A stretch of 64,000 bases of DNA, taken from Polaribacter batillariae. GTDB lineage: Bacteria; Bacteroidota; Bacteroidia; Flavobacteriales; Flavobacteriaceae. The notes under the pieces were generated by a model that saw only the letters and a program-made list of their open reading frames with translations, did not search any database and had not been told where the DNA came from. The position numbers were made by a program, and so were the translations under genes. The stretch's first letter is position 1. Each line of letters opens with the position of its first letter. The stretch spans positions 2,046,001-2,110,000 of the forward strand of contig NZ_CP071795.1 in NCBI RefSeq assembly GCF_017498485.1, given 5' to 3'. Shown here in pieces: positions 38,173 to 46,285 of this stretch.

Positions 38173-39387
38173 CTAAGAAAGCATCATTACAGCTCTTTTT
38201 AAAGCCGTAATCATAACATCTATTTCTTCTTTAGTATTGTAAAAGGAGAAAGAAGCTCTAACGGTTCCTGGAATTTTATAAAAATCCATAATGGGTTGTG
38301 CACAGTGGTGTCCTGTTCTTACAGCAATGCCTAATTTATCTAAAATTACACCAATATCATAAGGATGAATTTCGCCAACGTTAAAAGAAATAACTGCCGT
38401 TTTTTTTGAAGTAGTTCCGTAAATTTTTAAACCTTTAATTTTTAATAATTCTTGTGTTCCGTATTTTAAAAGTTCGTCTTCGTAAGAAGCAATGTTGTCA
38501 AATCCAACAGCATTCATGTAGTCAATTGCAGCTCCAAAAGCAATTCCGCCACAAATATTGGGTGTGCCAGCTTCAAATTTATGAGGCAAACCAGCATAGG
38601 TTGTTTTTTCGAAGGTAACCGTATCAATCATTTCTCCTCCACCTTGATAAGGAGGTAATTTCTCTAACCATTCTTGTTTTCCATACAACATTCCAACACC
38701 TGTTGGACCACATAATTTATGTGCAGAAGCCACGTAAAAATCGACATTTAAAGCTTGTACATCTGGTTTTATATGTGGTGTTGCTTGTGCGCCATCAATC
38801 AATACAGCAGCACCGAATTTGTGTGCAGTTTCTATAATTTTTTCAATAGAATTTACAGTTCCTAAAGCATTTGAAACATGATTACAAAAAACCAATTTTG
38901 TTTTTTCGTTTACCAAATTATGGTAAGTTGCCATGTCTAAAGAGCCATCTTTTAACATTGGTATTACTTTTAAAATAGCACCTGTTTTTTCGCACAACAT
39001 TTGCCAAGGCACAATGTTAGAATGATGTTCTAAAGCCGAAACAATAATTTCATCATTTTTATTTAAAAGCGAAGCAAAACCAGCTGAAACTCTGTTAATA
39101 CTGTCTGTTGTACCTGAGGTTAAAATAATTTCGTATGCATGTTTTGCATTAAAATGATGTTGAATTTTAATACGCGCTTCTTCGTATTTATCAGTTGCTT
39201 CTTGACTTAAAGCATGAACGCCTCTATGAATATTTGCATTGTAATTACTGTAATAATCTACAATTGCATCAATAACAACTTGTGGTGTTTGTGAAGTGGC
39301 TGCGTTATCGAAATATACCAAAGGTTTTCCGTTTATTTCTCTTTTAAGAATAGGAAAATCTGCTCTTATTTTATCAACATTTATCAT
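38173..39387 (-). CDS. sufS: Cysteine desulfurase SufS
   Basis: 404 residues from MINVDKIRADFPIL at 39387; the frame is open 12 residues further but this start matches the family. Fold-type I PLP enzyme with the Schiff-base lysine in VASAHKLCGPTG and the persulfide cysteine in VRTGHHCAQPIM. It takes sulfur from cysteine for Fe-S cluster assembly with SufE/SufBCD, which are not in the window. Probably monocistronic here. Confidence 0.94.
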   Translation of the reverse strand: MINVDKIRADFPILKREINGKPLVYFDNAATSQTPQVVIDAIVDYYSNYNANIHRGVHALSQEATDKYEEARIKIQHHFNAKHAYEIILTSGTTDSINRVSAGFASLLNKNDEIIVSALEHHSNIVPWQMLCEKTGAILKVIPMLKDGSLDMATYHNLVNEKTKLVFCNHVSNALGTVNSIEKIIETAHKFGAAVLIDGAQATPHIKPDVQALNVDFYVASAHKLCGPTGVGMLYGKQEWLEKLPPYQGGGEMIDTVTFEKTTYAGLPHKFEAGTPNICGGIAFGAAIDYMNAVGFDNIASYEDELLKYGTQELLKIKGLKIYGTTSKKTAVISFNVGEIHPYDIGVILDKLGIAVRTGHHCAQPIMDFYKIPGTVRASFSFYNTKEEIDVMITALKRAVMMLS

Positions 39388-39484
39388 ACAAATCGTTTTA
39401 AAATACAAAGATAAAGGATGCAATTTTAAACTGATAAGAAAGGCAAGATTAAATTCTTATTTTTACAAGATTAAATGGTATTTT

Positions 39485-40813
39485 ATGAAAATAGTAAAAC
39501 GAACTCTTCTTTTAATTGCAGTTATTATTACGATTGCTGTAATTTATAATTATCCGAAATTGAATATATTATCTGGTTATTCAGCAAAAAACATGGCTTC
39601 TTCTGTGTTTTTAGCAGAAAGAACTTTAGCGTTCACAGATACAACAGATAATAATTTTTCGCCTGTAAATTTGGCGACAGATTATGTTAATAGAGAAAAG
39701 AAAATAGCCACTTCATCTGCATTTGGTTTATTAACCAGAAAAGCGATTTATAGAAAAGGTTTAGGCGCTGTTTTAATGTTAGATAAAAGTGATGCAACAG
39801 CAGCTTATTTAGTACCAAAAAGGGCGAAAGGCAGTAACAATATCTCTTTTCCCTTTGGAAATGCACCACAAAAAGACACTATTTTTACGAATGTTGATTA
39901 TAAAAAGTTACAAAAAGCAATCGATTTTTTGTTTGAAGAAAAAAACCAAACAAGGGCAGGAATTGTAATTTATAAAAATCAAATTATTGCAGAAAGATAT
40001 GCAGATGGTTTCGATAAAACTTCTAAATTATTAGGTTGGTCTATGACAAAAAGTATTACCTCTACCATTTTTGGAATTTTACAATCTCAAGGAAAAATAA
40101 ATGTACAAGACAAAGCCCCTGTAAAAAGTTGGCAAAATGATGATAGAAAAAACATTACCATTCATAATTTACTACAAATGAATTCGGGTTTGGCTTGGGA
40201 CGAAAATTATAATGAAATTTCAGATGCTACAAGAATGTTGTTTTTAGAGCGAAACATGACCAAAGAGCAAGAAAAAAAGCAATTGGTAGGTAAACCTAAC
40301 CAAACTTGGAATTATTCTTCTGGAACGAGTAATTTGCTTTCAGGAATTTTAAGACAACAGTTTAAAACGCATCAAGAATATTTAGATTTTTGGTACACAA
40401 ACTTAATCGATAAAATTGGCATGAATTCGATGACTGTAGAAGCCGATTTAGACGGAAATTACGTAGGTTCTTCTTATGCTTGGGCAACTGCAAGAGATTG
40501 GGCAAAATTCGGTTTGCTGTATTTACACCGAGGAAATTGGAATGGAACACAAATTTTTGAGGAAACTTGGACAGATTATGTGGTAAAACCTACACCAACT
40601 TCTGATGGTTGGTATGGAGCGCATTTTTGGTTAAATTCTTCAGGGAGATATCCAGACGTTTCTAAAAAGATGTTTTTTGCAAGTGGTTATCAAGGACAAA
40701 ATGTATATATTTTACCTGACGAAGAATTGGTAATTGTTCGTTTAGGCTTAACTAAAAATGCCGATCAAAACGAGTTTTTAAAAAGGGTTGTTTCTGCTAT
40801 TAAGCAAAAATAA
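39485..40813 (+). CDS. Serine hydrolase, class C beta-lactamase fold, membrane-anchored or exported
   Basis: 442 residues from the ATG at 39485, chosen because it opens a signal sequence or anchor (MKIVKRTLLLIAVIITIAVI). The longer frame back to 39296 overlaps sufS antisense and is spurious. SxxK is S186-M-T-K189, the second motif is YSSGT and the third FASGYQGQ. This is the N-acyl-hydrolase/esterase branch of the family (6-aminohexanoate dimer hydrolase-like). Substrate unknown; periplasmic. Confidence 0.85.
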   Translation: MKIVKRTLLLIAVIITIAVIYNYPKLNILSGYSAKNMASSVFLAERTLAFTDTTDNNFSPVNLATDYVNREKKIATSSAFGLLTRKAIYRKGLGAVLMLDKSDATAAYLVPKRAKGSNNISFPFGNAPQKDTIFTNVDYKKLQKAIDFLFEEKNQTRAGIVIYKNQIIAERYADGFDKTSKLLGWSMTKSITSTIFGILQSQGKINVQDKAPVKSWQNDDRKNITIHNLLQMNSGLAWDENYNEISDATRMLFLERNMTKEQEKKQLVGKPNQTWNYSSGTSNLLSGILRQQFKTHQEYLDFWYTNLIDKIGMNSMTVEADLDGNYVGSSYAWATARDWAKFGLLYLHRGNWNGTQIFEETWTDYVVKPTPTSDGWYGAHFWLNSSGRYPDVSKKMFFASGYQGQNVYILPDEELVIVRLGLTKNADQNEFLKRVVSAIKQK

Positions 40814-40860
40814 CGCTTAAACTTTGTAAATAAGATTTTACCATTTATTGAGTTTAATTT

Positions 40861-41008
40861 TTGTTTTAAAGTGAAAAATTGATTAAGGTTTGTGAAGATA
40901 TTTTAATACCAATTGAAAAGCTTTGGAATGCCTAGTTTTATTGGTAAAGAAATAGCAGAAAAGTACAGGTTTTGTGGTTTGTACTTTTCTGCTGTTTTTT
41001 TATGCGAG
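40861..41008 (-). repeat. Cassette-flanking repeat, copy R3 (terminator part only)
   Basis: Inverted copy of the first part of R1/R2. It contains the hairpin AGCAGAAAAGTAC (40954-40966)/GTACTTTTCTGCT (40981-40993), which ends locus 2 on the minus strand and also the serine hydrolase gene on the plus strand. The promoter part is missing, and ordinary chromosomal sequence begins, so this marks the outer border of locus 2. Confidence 0.85.
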
Positions 41009-41022
41009 GTTTTGGTTTGTGT

Positions 41023-41586
41023 TTATTGTTTTATTAATTCAATTCCATTTACAGGTAAAACTTGATCTGAACCACCAGCTGTGCATTCAGGATATATTTC
41101 TCCATCTACAGATAAAAATAAATCCATTTTATTTCCATTTGCAGAAATAAAAATAGTTCCATTTTGACCACATTCTCCTTTTTTACCCATATAATCTAAC
41201 ACATAACTTCCTGTTTTTGCTAAATACTCTCCTCTTATTACATACATATTATCATTAGGTAAGTTTAGCGTATTTTCTATAAGGTTTCCAGATGCATCAG
41301 TAATTTTATAACGCATTAAAAGCATATCTTCTTTTACTTCACCTCTGTCATCGGTTATTTTAATAATTTCGAATTCATAATTTTTAGATTCGTAAATTCC
41401 TTTCCAAGTACCTACAAATTTATCTAAAAGGTTATTGATGTCTTTTACATAAACGTAATCTTTATCACCTAATAAACCTTCATTTGTGTTTCTGTACTCT
41501 ACTACTTTTTCTACAGGTATTATATGTTGTGCTTTGCAGCTTAAACTTAATAAAGTAAAAACTAATATTATATTCAATTTTTTCAT
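41023..41586 (-). CDS. DUF6705-like lipoprotein, putative immunity partner of 41604-43256
   Basis: 187 residues from MKKLNIILVFTLLSLSC (41586); the open frame starts 8 residues earlier inside the toxin-like gene. The lipobox is SLSC. The mature part resembles the DUF6705 family of Flavobacteriaceae (KFVGTWKGIYESKNYEFEI, GQNGTIFISANGNKMDLFL), a lipocalin-like beta-barrel pattern. It follows the JAMM-like toxin candidate by 17 bp and ends at the cassette terminator. The immunity role is inferred from position. Confidence 0.65.
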   Translation of the reverse strand: MKKLNIILVFTLLSLSCKAQHIIPVEKVVEYRNTNEGLLGDKDYVYVKDINNLLDKFVGTWKGIYESKNYEFEIIKITDDRGEVKEDMLLMRYKITDASGNLIENTLNLPNDNMYVIRGEYLAKTGSYVLDYMGKKGECGQNGTIFISANGNKMDLFLSVDGEIYPECTAGGSDQVLPVNGIELIKQ

Positions 41587-41603
41587 TTTTATATTTTTTA
41601 TAT

Positions 41604-43256
41604 TTAACAATCGTTGGTATCTACTTTTCCATTTGTTTTTAGAGTTTTCTTTTCCGTATCTCCATTATCTCTGATTCTATATAAATTAATATCTTTTATT
41701 TTGATATAATCTTTCATAAAATGTAAAAAACCTCTTTCTTCTCCTTTATCTTTAATATAAGTCTCATAAACGGTTTTATAACTATTTGGGGAATTGAGCA
41801 TATTTGCATTAGTTATAAAATTATCATCAACATTTCCAGTAAAACGTAACGTGTAATTACCAGAACTAGATATCATAGTTGCATACACTAAATGAGTAGG
41901 CACTCCATTAAATTTAGTGTTTCTTACCATTTGCAAAAAATTAATAATGTCTGCGGGAGAAAACATTTTTATTGGTTTTTTTAGTTCTTCTTTACCCGTT
42001 TTTTGGTTTATCTCAATAAAGTTATTGAGATGTGTATGCATATAGCCGACGGTGTTGTTATCTATAGGTATTGTTAACGAATGACCACCATTAGTATCTA
42101 TTAATGAAACCTGATTTCCATCCTTGTTTTGTTTGTATCCAGTTTCTTTTTTTAAACCAGTTTTCCCTTTTAATTCGTTTGCTTGGGCAGTATAGTTTGG
42201 GTTTTGAATTTGAAGTTTTATATATTTACAAGGGTCTTCTACGCAGTTACCAAAACTATCTTCAACGAGTCCTTCAGGACATTCACACTCTTGAGTAGTT
42301 TTATTATAAATTTTCCCACCAGTACAAATGGGGTCACATTTTCCAGTAGTGGGATTTTTTTCATATCCCTCAGGACACTTTCCGTTTTCATCAGGTTCAA
42401 TAGGAGCCGCCATAAGAATTGCAGCAGCAGCAGAAGTTACTTGACTAGAAGATAAACTAGAGCTGCCACCTCCACCAATAGTACCTGTAGATGTTGCTCC
42501 ATTAATGTAACTACCATAGCTTATACTTCCAGGACCATATGTGTAATACCAATTATAGCTATCACTATGGCCTGCTCCAGTACTACTACTTCCTCCACCT
42601 TCAGCAGTTATAACAACTTCGTTTAAAACACCACCTTCAAAATCATTTAAAACATCTGTATTCCAACAATCTCCTTCTTCAGTTATGTTGTGTTGTTGAA
42701 TAAAAAAAAGAGGGAAAAAACTAGCTTTTTGAATTTGTGGTTTTACAACAAAACGTTTTGTGAAAATTCCATTTTCAACTCGATATCCATCAATGAACTT
42801 ACCTTCTAAATCATTGAAATATATTCTTCCATTGATGAGACTACCTTTTTTATCAACTTCATCTTTCCAGATCGTAAAAATTACATTTCTAATATGGTTG
42901 TTAACATTAATAAAATATAGTTGACTAGAATATTGACCATTTCTATTTATTTGAGAATTAGCAGTAGTCAATTGAGCATTGGTATAGGCAATTTCATTAT
43001 ATTCTAGGGTGTTCCAATCAGGAGTAACTTCAAATTTATTTTCTGTACTTTTTGAATAATTCTTTTTTTGTTTAATTTTTTCTTTTTTAGCATTAAAATG
43101 TGCAATTGCATCTTTAAAGGATACAGTTTTTACGTTATTTAAATCGATATTTTCTGGTTCGTATGAATTATTCTCTAAAGTACAATTCCATAAGAATAAG
43201 GTAGCTACGAATAGAAAAAGTCCGAGTTTGATAAAGTTGATTTTTCTGTTTTTCAT
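41604..43256 (-). CDS. Lipoprotein polymorphic toxin-like protein with JAMM-like C-terminus
   Basis: 550 residues from the ATG at 43256 (the frame is open upstream to 43655, see next entry). Residues 1-298 equal the gene at 7578 except for two substitutions, including lipobox C25 and LNEVVITA. Then a Cys-rich linker (CTGGKIYNKTTQECECPEG) shared with the lipase gene, and a C-terminal domain with H407-T-H409 in GYMHTHLN and S433-P-A-D436 in MFSPADI, the order of a JAMM/MPN metalloprotease, though the spacing between HTH and S is longer than usual. Such domains cleave isopeptide or peptide bonds. Toxicity is inferred from architecture. Confidence 0.7.
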   Translation of the reverse strand: MKNRKINFIKLGLFLFVATLFLWNCTLENNSYEPENIDLNNVKTVSFKDAIAHFNAKKEKIKQKKNYSKSTENKFEVTPDWNTLEYNEIAYTNAQLTTANSQINRNGQYSSQLYFINVNNHIRNVIFTIWKDEVDKKGSLINGRIYFNDLEGKFIDGYRVENGIFTKRFVVKPQIQKASFFPLFFIQQHNITEEGDCWNTDVLNDFEGGVLNEVVITAEGGGSSSTGAGHSDSYNWYYTYGPGSISYGSYINGATSTGTIGGGGSSSLSSSQVTSAAAAILMAAPIEPDENGKCPEGYEKNPTTGKCDPICTGGKIYNKTTQECECPEGLVEDSFGNCVEDPCKYIKLQIQNPNYTAQANELKGKTGLKKETGYKQNKDGNQVSLIDTNGGHSLTIPIDNNTVGYMHTHLNNFIEINQKTGKEELKKPIKMFSPADIINFLQMVRNTKFNGVPTHLVYATMISSSGNYTLRFTGNVDDNFITNANMLNSPNSYKTVYETYIKDKGEERGFLHFMKDYIKIKDINLYRIRDNGDTEKKTLKTNGKVDTNDC

Positions 43257-43655
43257 ATGGGTTAAATTTCCAATTAATATTATAAATGAACTAAATAACC
43301 ATAACCAATAACCTAAGCCATAAAAATTTACAATTGAACTTGTACTACCATCATTTACAATAATTTGATTAACAGATAAAAAAGAGAGCATTAACATAAA
43401 TGAAATTCCGCTCAAAATTAAAGAAGTCTTTTGTTTTTTTTTATATAGTAACCAAGAAATAAAAAGTAATGGGTTCGCTAACCATGTAAAAGCTGGAAAA
43501 TGTAACATAAATACTCCAAACCAGCCAAAGATTAAATTAAGTAATCCTGAAAAATACTCACAATTACCACCAACAGTACAATAACTTTTTTGAGTTAATG
43601 AAATTACAAACACACCAATACTTAAGTATAAAAATATTTTTTTTTTAGTTTTCAT
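43257..43655 (-). CDS. Four-helix membrane protein, putative lipase immunity, fused in frame to the next toxin gene
   Basis: 133 residues from MKTKKKIFLYLSIGVFVISL with about four membrane segments (LNLIFGWFGVFMLHFP, LANPLLFISWLLY, LILSGISFMLMLSFL, LGYWLWLFSSFIILI). It has no stop: codons run through GNLTH into the ATG of the following lipoprotein gene, at the exact place (43269) where the 907-bp repeat begins. It starts 17 bp after the restored end of the lipase gene, where immunity genes are found. Recombination probably replaced its own C-terminus and stop codon. Whether a 683-residue fusion is made or the internal ATG is used is open. Confidence 0.6.
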
Positions 43656-43672
43656 TACTAATCATTTTTATA

Positions 43673-45222
43673 TTATTCACAATCTAATATATCTATTACA
43701 GTCCCAATCATATGTAATCTTGCAGCTTTATAAGTATTTAGAGCTGGTGAACGTTTATTAAAAAATCTTGCCAATAAGTACTTTCTTCTTCAATATAATT
43801 TATAGTGTTAGAATCTTCAGCTTTAATACCAAATTGACTTTGAATCTTATCAACTATTTCACCTTTCACTACAGTAGCATGAATTTCAGAATTATGCCCT
43901 CTATTGTATGTAAGACGAGTTTCGTAACTTAACCCTGCTGCATTGTATGTATATGCTGTTCTTCCAGTAGCAAGTGAATTAGCACTCGCTAAACCACCAC
44001 CTAAAGAATGACCTGTAAAATACAATTGTCTATTACCAACTAAATTATTTAATTTTGTAGCGTTTTGTACCGAAATTTCATATTGTTTAGAGTTTCCAGA
44101 AATTTGGCTTATATTGTTATACCAATCTATAATTGAAATAGGATCTGTACCTTCAGTAACATACATATATTGGTAAACACCGTTAACTAATTTCTGATAC
44201 ACAGCTGAGTTAAAACCAGAACTAGGATCAGTTAAATTCAATGAAGAAGTATCTAAAGTGTTATTTAACTCCCATCCACCACTAAGCTTTATAGGTATTG
44301 GTTCCTGTCCTAATTCTTGCTGACCATTTGTTGTATTATATACATCTCTAGACAATAATGCTGTTTCACATGGAGTTGGTGTATTTACACAATTTCCATT
44401 AGCACCTTCAACGAGTCCTTCAGGACATTCACACTCTTGAGTAGTTTTATTATAAATTTTACCACCAGTACAATTAACTGTTGGGTTTGGACTACCAGAA
44501 ATATCATCATTGGCAATCCAAGAAATAGTTTCTTGTTCATCACTAAAATCTGGACTTCCATTTATATAAATAGTTGTAATTGGTATGCCTGTATTAGTAG
44601 ATATGTTACTTGTAACAACAACTTCATCTAATTGTTGTAAACAAATATTACATAAAGAATTGTCAGTACAATTACCATGGTCAGGGCAGTAGCCAGAAGA
44701 TTGAAAAGAATTAAATATCGGAAAAACTAAAGCTTTATTAATATTTACTTTCTTTTTAAACTGTGTAATTAGTTTTCCATTTTTTGCTCTATAACCATTT
44801 AAAAAATTTCCTATTAAATCTGTAATGACTATTTCTCCTGAAAAATATTGAGTAGTAGAATTTTTATTACTGTACATACTAAAAACGACAGATTTAATTT
44901 CTCCATTAATTTTTAATAAAAGAATTCTACTATAATGCTCACTATAAATTGTGGTTGCAGGTATTATAGTTAATAATTTATTCGTGTTTTCCATTTTCTC
45001 TTGAACAATTTTTTCAAGATGAGGAGTTAAAAAAGTAGTAGTATTAGATTTTTTGGATAAGGATTTATTTTGTTTGAAGAGATTCAAAGCTTCATTTACA
45101 GAAACGGTTTCTAATACTTCTTCCGTTATTATGAGTTCTTCTTTTTCACAGTTGAAAAGAAAGATAGAAAATCCTAACAGAAGAATTCCGAGTTTGTTAA
45201 AGTTGATTTTTCTGTTTTTCAT
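43673..45222 (-). pseudogene. Lipoprotein polymorphic toxin-like protein with class 3 lipase C-terminus, frameshifted near its end
   Basis: The main frame (43738-45222) codes 494 residues: lipobox C25 (FLFNC), an N-terminal domain distantly like the other two (FLNGYRAKNG, LDEVVVTS), the Cys-rich linker, and a lipase 3 domain with nucleophile S406 in FTGHSLGGGLAS. It ends early in INVHQL. Adding one T to the T6 run (43765-43760) continues as FFNKRSPALNTYKAARLHMI then GTVIDILDCE, stopping at 43673, 17 bp before the next ATG. The His needed for the triad may lie in NSEIHATVV. A lipase would attack membrane lipids. Promoter module copy 3 lies upstream. Confidence 0.72.
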
Positions 45223-45606
45223 ATGGGTTAAATTTAAAAATTAATATTTACATGTATATTAAAAGCGAAATATTTTAGGGAATCTTTAAGCTTTAAATTT
45301 AGAGGGTAGTTAATACTTTATTGTTTCTACAATGAATTATGGTATAAATATAAACCATAAAAAAGTACTTGTCAATCCCTGAAGACCGTATATTTTTTGC
45401 CTCCCTGAATTCAGGGAGGCTTATCCCTGAGCTCAGGGATAGCAAGTTTTTAATTATCTGATTACGAGTTGTTTATAAAATCGTTTTTTCAGCATAAATT
45501 ATAATCAAAAAATGGTTTTAAAAACATTAAAAATTGTAAAAAGGCCGATTTTTGTTTTAAAGTGAAAAATTGTATCGGGTTTGTGAAGATATTTTAATAC
45601 CAATTG
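45223..45606 (-). repeat. Cassette-flanking repeat, copy R4 (leader, promoter module, AT-rich spacer)
   Basis: Inverted copy of the sequence from about 7190 to 7577. It lacks the terminator hairpin at its outer end: similarity stops at CCAATTG (45600-45606). From 45607 to 45706 lies the upstream region of the XRE regulator gene, in which I see nothing certain. R3 and R4 bracket locus 2 as R1 and R2 bracket cassette 1. Confidence 0.85.
45345..45440 (-). promoter_or_regulatory. Palindromic promoter module, copy 3 (upstream of lipase toxin-like gene)
   Basis: On the minus strand: ATCCCTGAGCTCAGGGAT (45440-45423), CTCCCTGAATTCAGGGAG (45418-45401), half-site (45383-45375), TTG (45375-45373), 20 bp, TATATTTA (45352-45345). 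The leader to the ATG at 45222 is about 115 nt and its sequence matches the leader of the gene at 7578. Confidence 0.7.
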
Positions 45607-45706
45607 TCGCTTTTATAAAATTGAATGCTTTTAAATAGATATTCGCCACAAAACAACTCTTTTTTAAAGGAATTATTTTAAATTCGTAAGCAGTAAACAA
45701 AACAAC

Positions 45707-46282
45707 ATGAACAATTTTTTAATTGGTATTGGAAAACGAATTAAATCTATAAGAAATAAGCAAAAAATTACCATTAGCACATTGGCAAGTGCTGCTGGGG
45801 TTAGTAACGGACTTATTTCTAGAATCGAAAACGGAAGAACCATTCCTTCGCTTCCTGTTTTGTTAGAGTTAATTAGTGCCTTAGAAATCGATGCAAGTAC
45901 GTTTTTCGAAGGTGTAGAAAACAAAGCTGGGGCCACCTATATTTTAATCAAAAAAAACGAGCAACAGTTTTTAGAAAAAGAGATAGAGGCACAAGGTTTT
46001 ACCTATTATCACATTTTTGGAAAAAGCCTAAATACTATTGGTTTTGAAGCTGTAATATTAACCATTTCGCCAAATTCTTATAGAGTAAAAGTTACTACAG
46101 ATGCTTGGGAATTCAAATATATTTTAAACGGAAGTTGCACTTATCTTATAAATAACGAAGAAGTAACCGTAAACGAAGGAGATTCTCTTTATTTTAATGG
46201 AAGATTGCCTCACGTTCCTGTAAATAATAACACAGAGTCTTGTACCATGTTAGTACTGTATTTTTATTCCGAAAATCAATAA
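45707..46282 (+). CDS. XRE-type regulator with cupin domain
   Basis: 191 residues. N-terminal helix-turn-helix (residues 5-60: ISTLASAAGVSNGLISRIENGRTIP, spacing typical of HTH_3), then a cupin_2 beta-barrel sensor (about 115-185: NGSCTYLINNEEVTVNEGDS and FNGRLPHVP). Such regulators respond to a small molecule bound by the cupin. It converges on the aminotransferase-like gene with 3 bp between stops and is the likely local regulator of the phosphonate cluster. Confidence 0.88.
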   Translation: MNNFLIGIGKRIKSIRNKQKITISTLASAAGVSNGLISRIENGRTIPSLPVLLELISALEIDASTFFEGVENKAGATYILIKKNEQQFLEKEIEAQGFTYYHIFGKSLNTIGFEAVILTISPNSYRVKVTTDAWEFKYILNGSCTYLINNEEVTVNEGDSLYFNGRLPHVPVNNNTESCTMLVLYFYSENQ

Positions 46283-46285
46283 AAT

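Noticed and set aside
39296..39484. N-terminal extension of the serine hydrolase
   Set aside because: It is antisense to sufS and lacks conserved residues; a signal sequence begins at 39485.
41604..43655. One 683-residue gene
   Set aside because: The internal ATG at 43256 starts a complete lipoprotein signal identical to that at 7578, and the upstream part has the character of a separate membrane protein; treated as two units joined in frame.
7080..45610. A prophage or integrative element spanning the two accessory loci
   Set aside because: No integrase, phage structural gene, or tRNA attachment site; the region between is ordinary housekeeping DNA.
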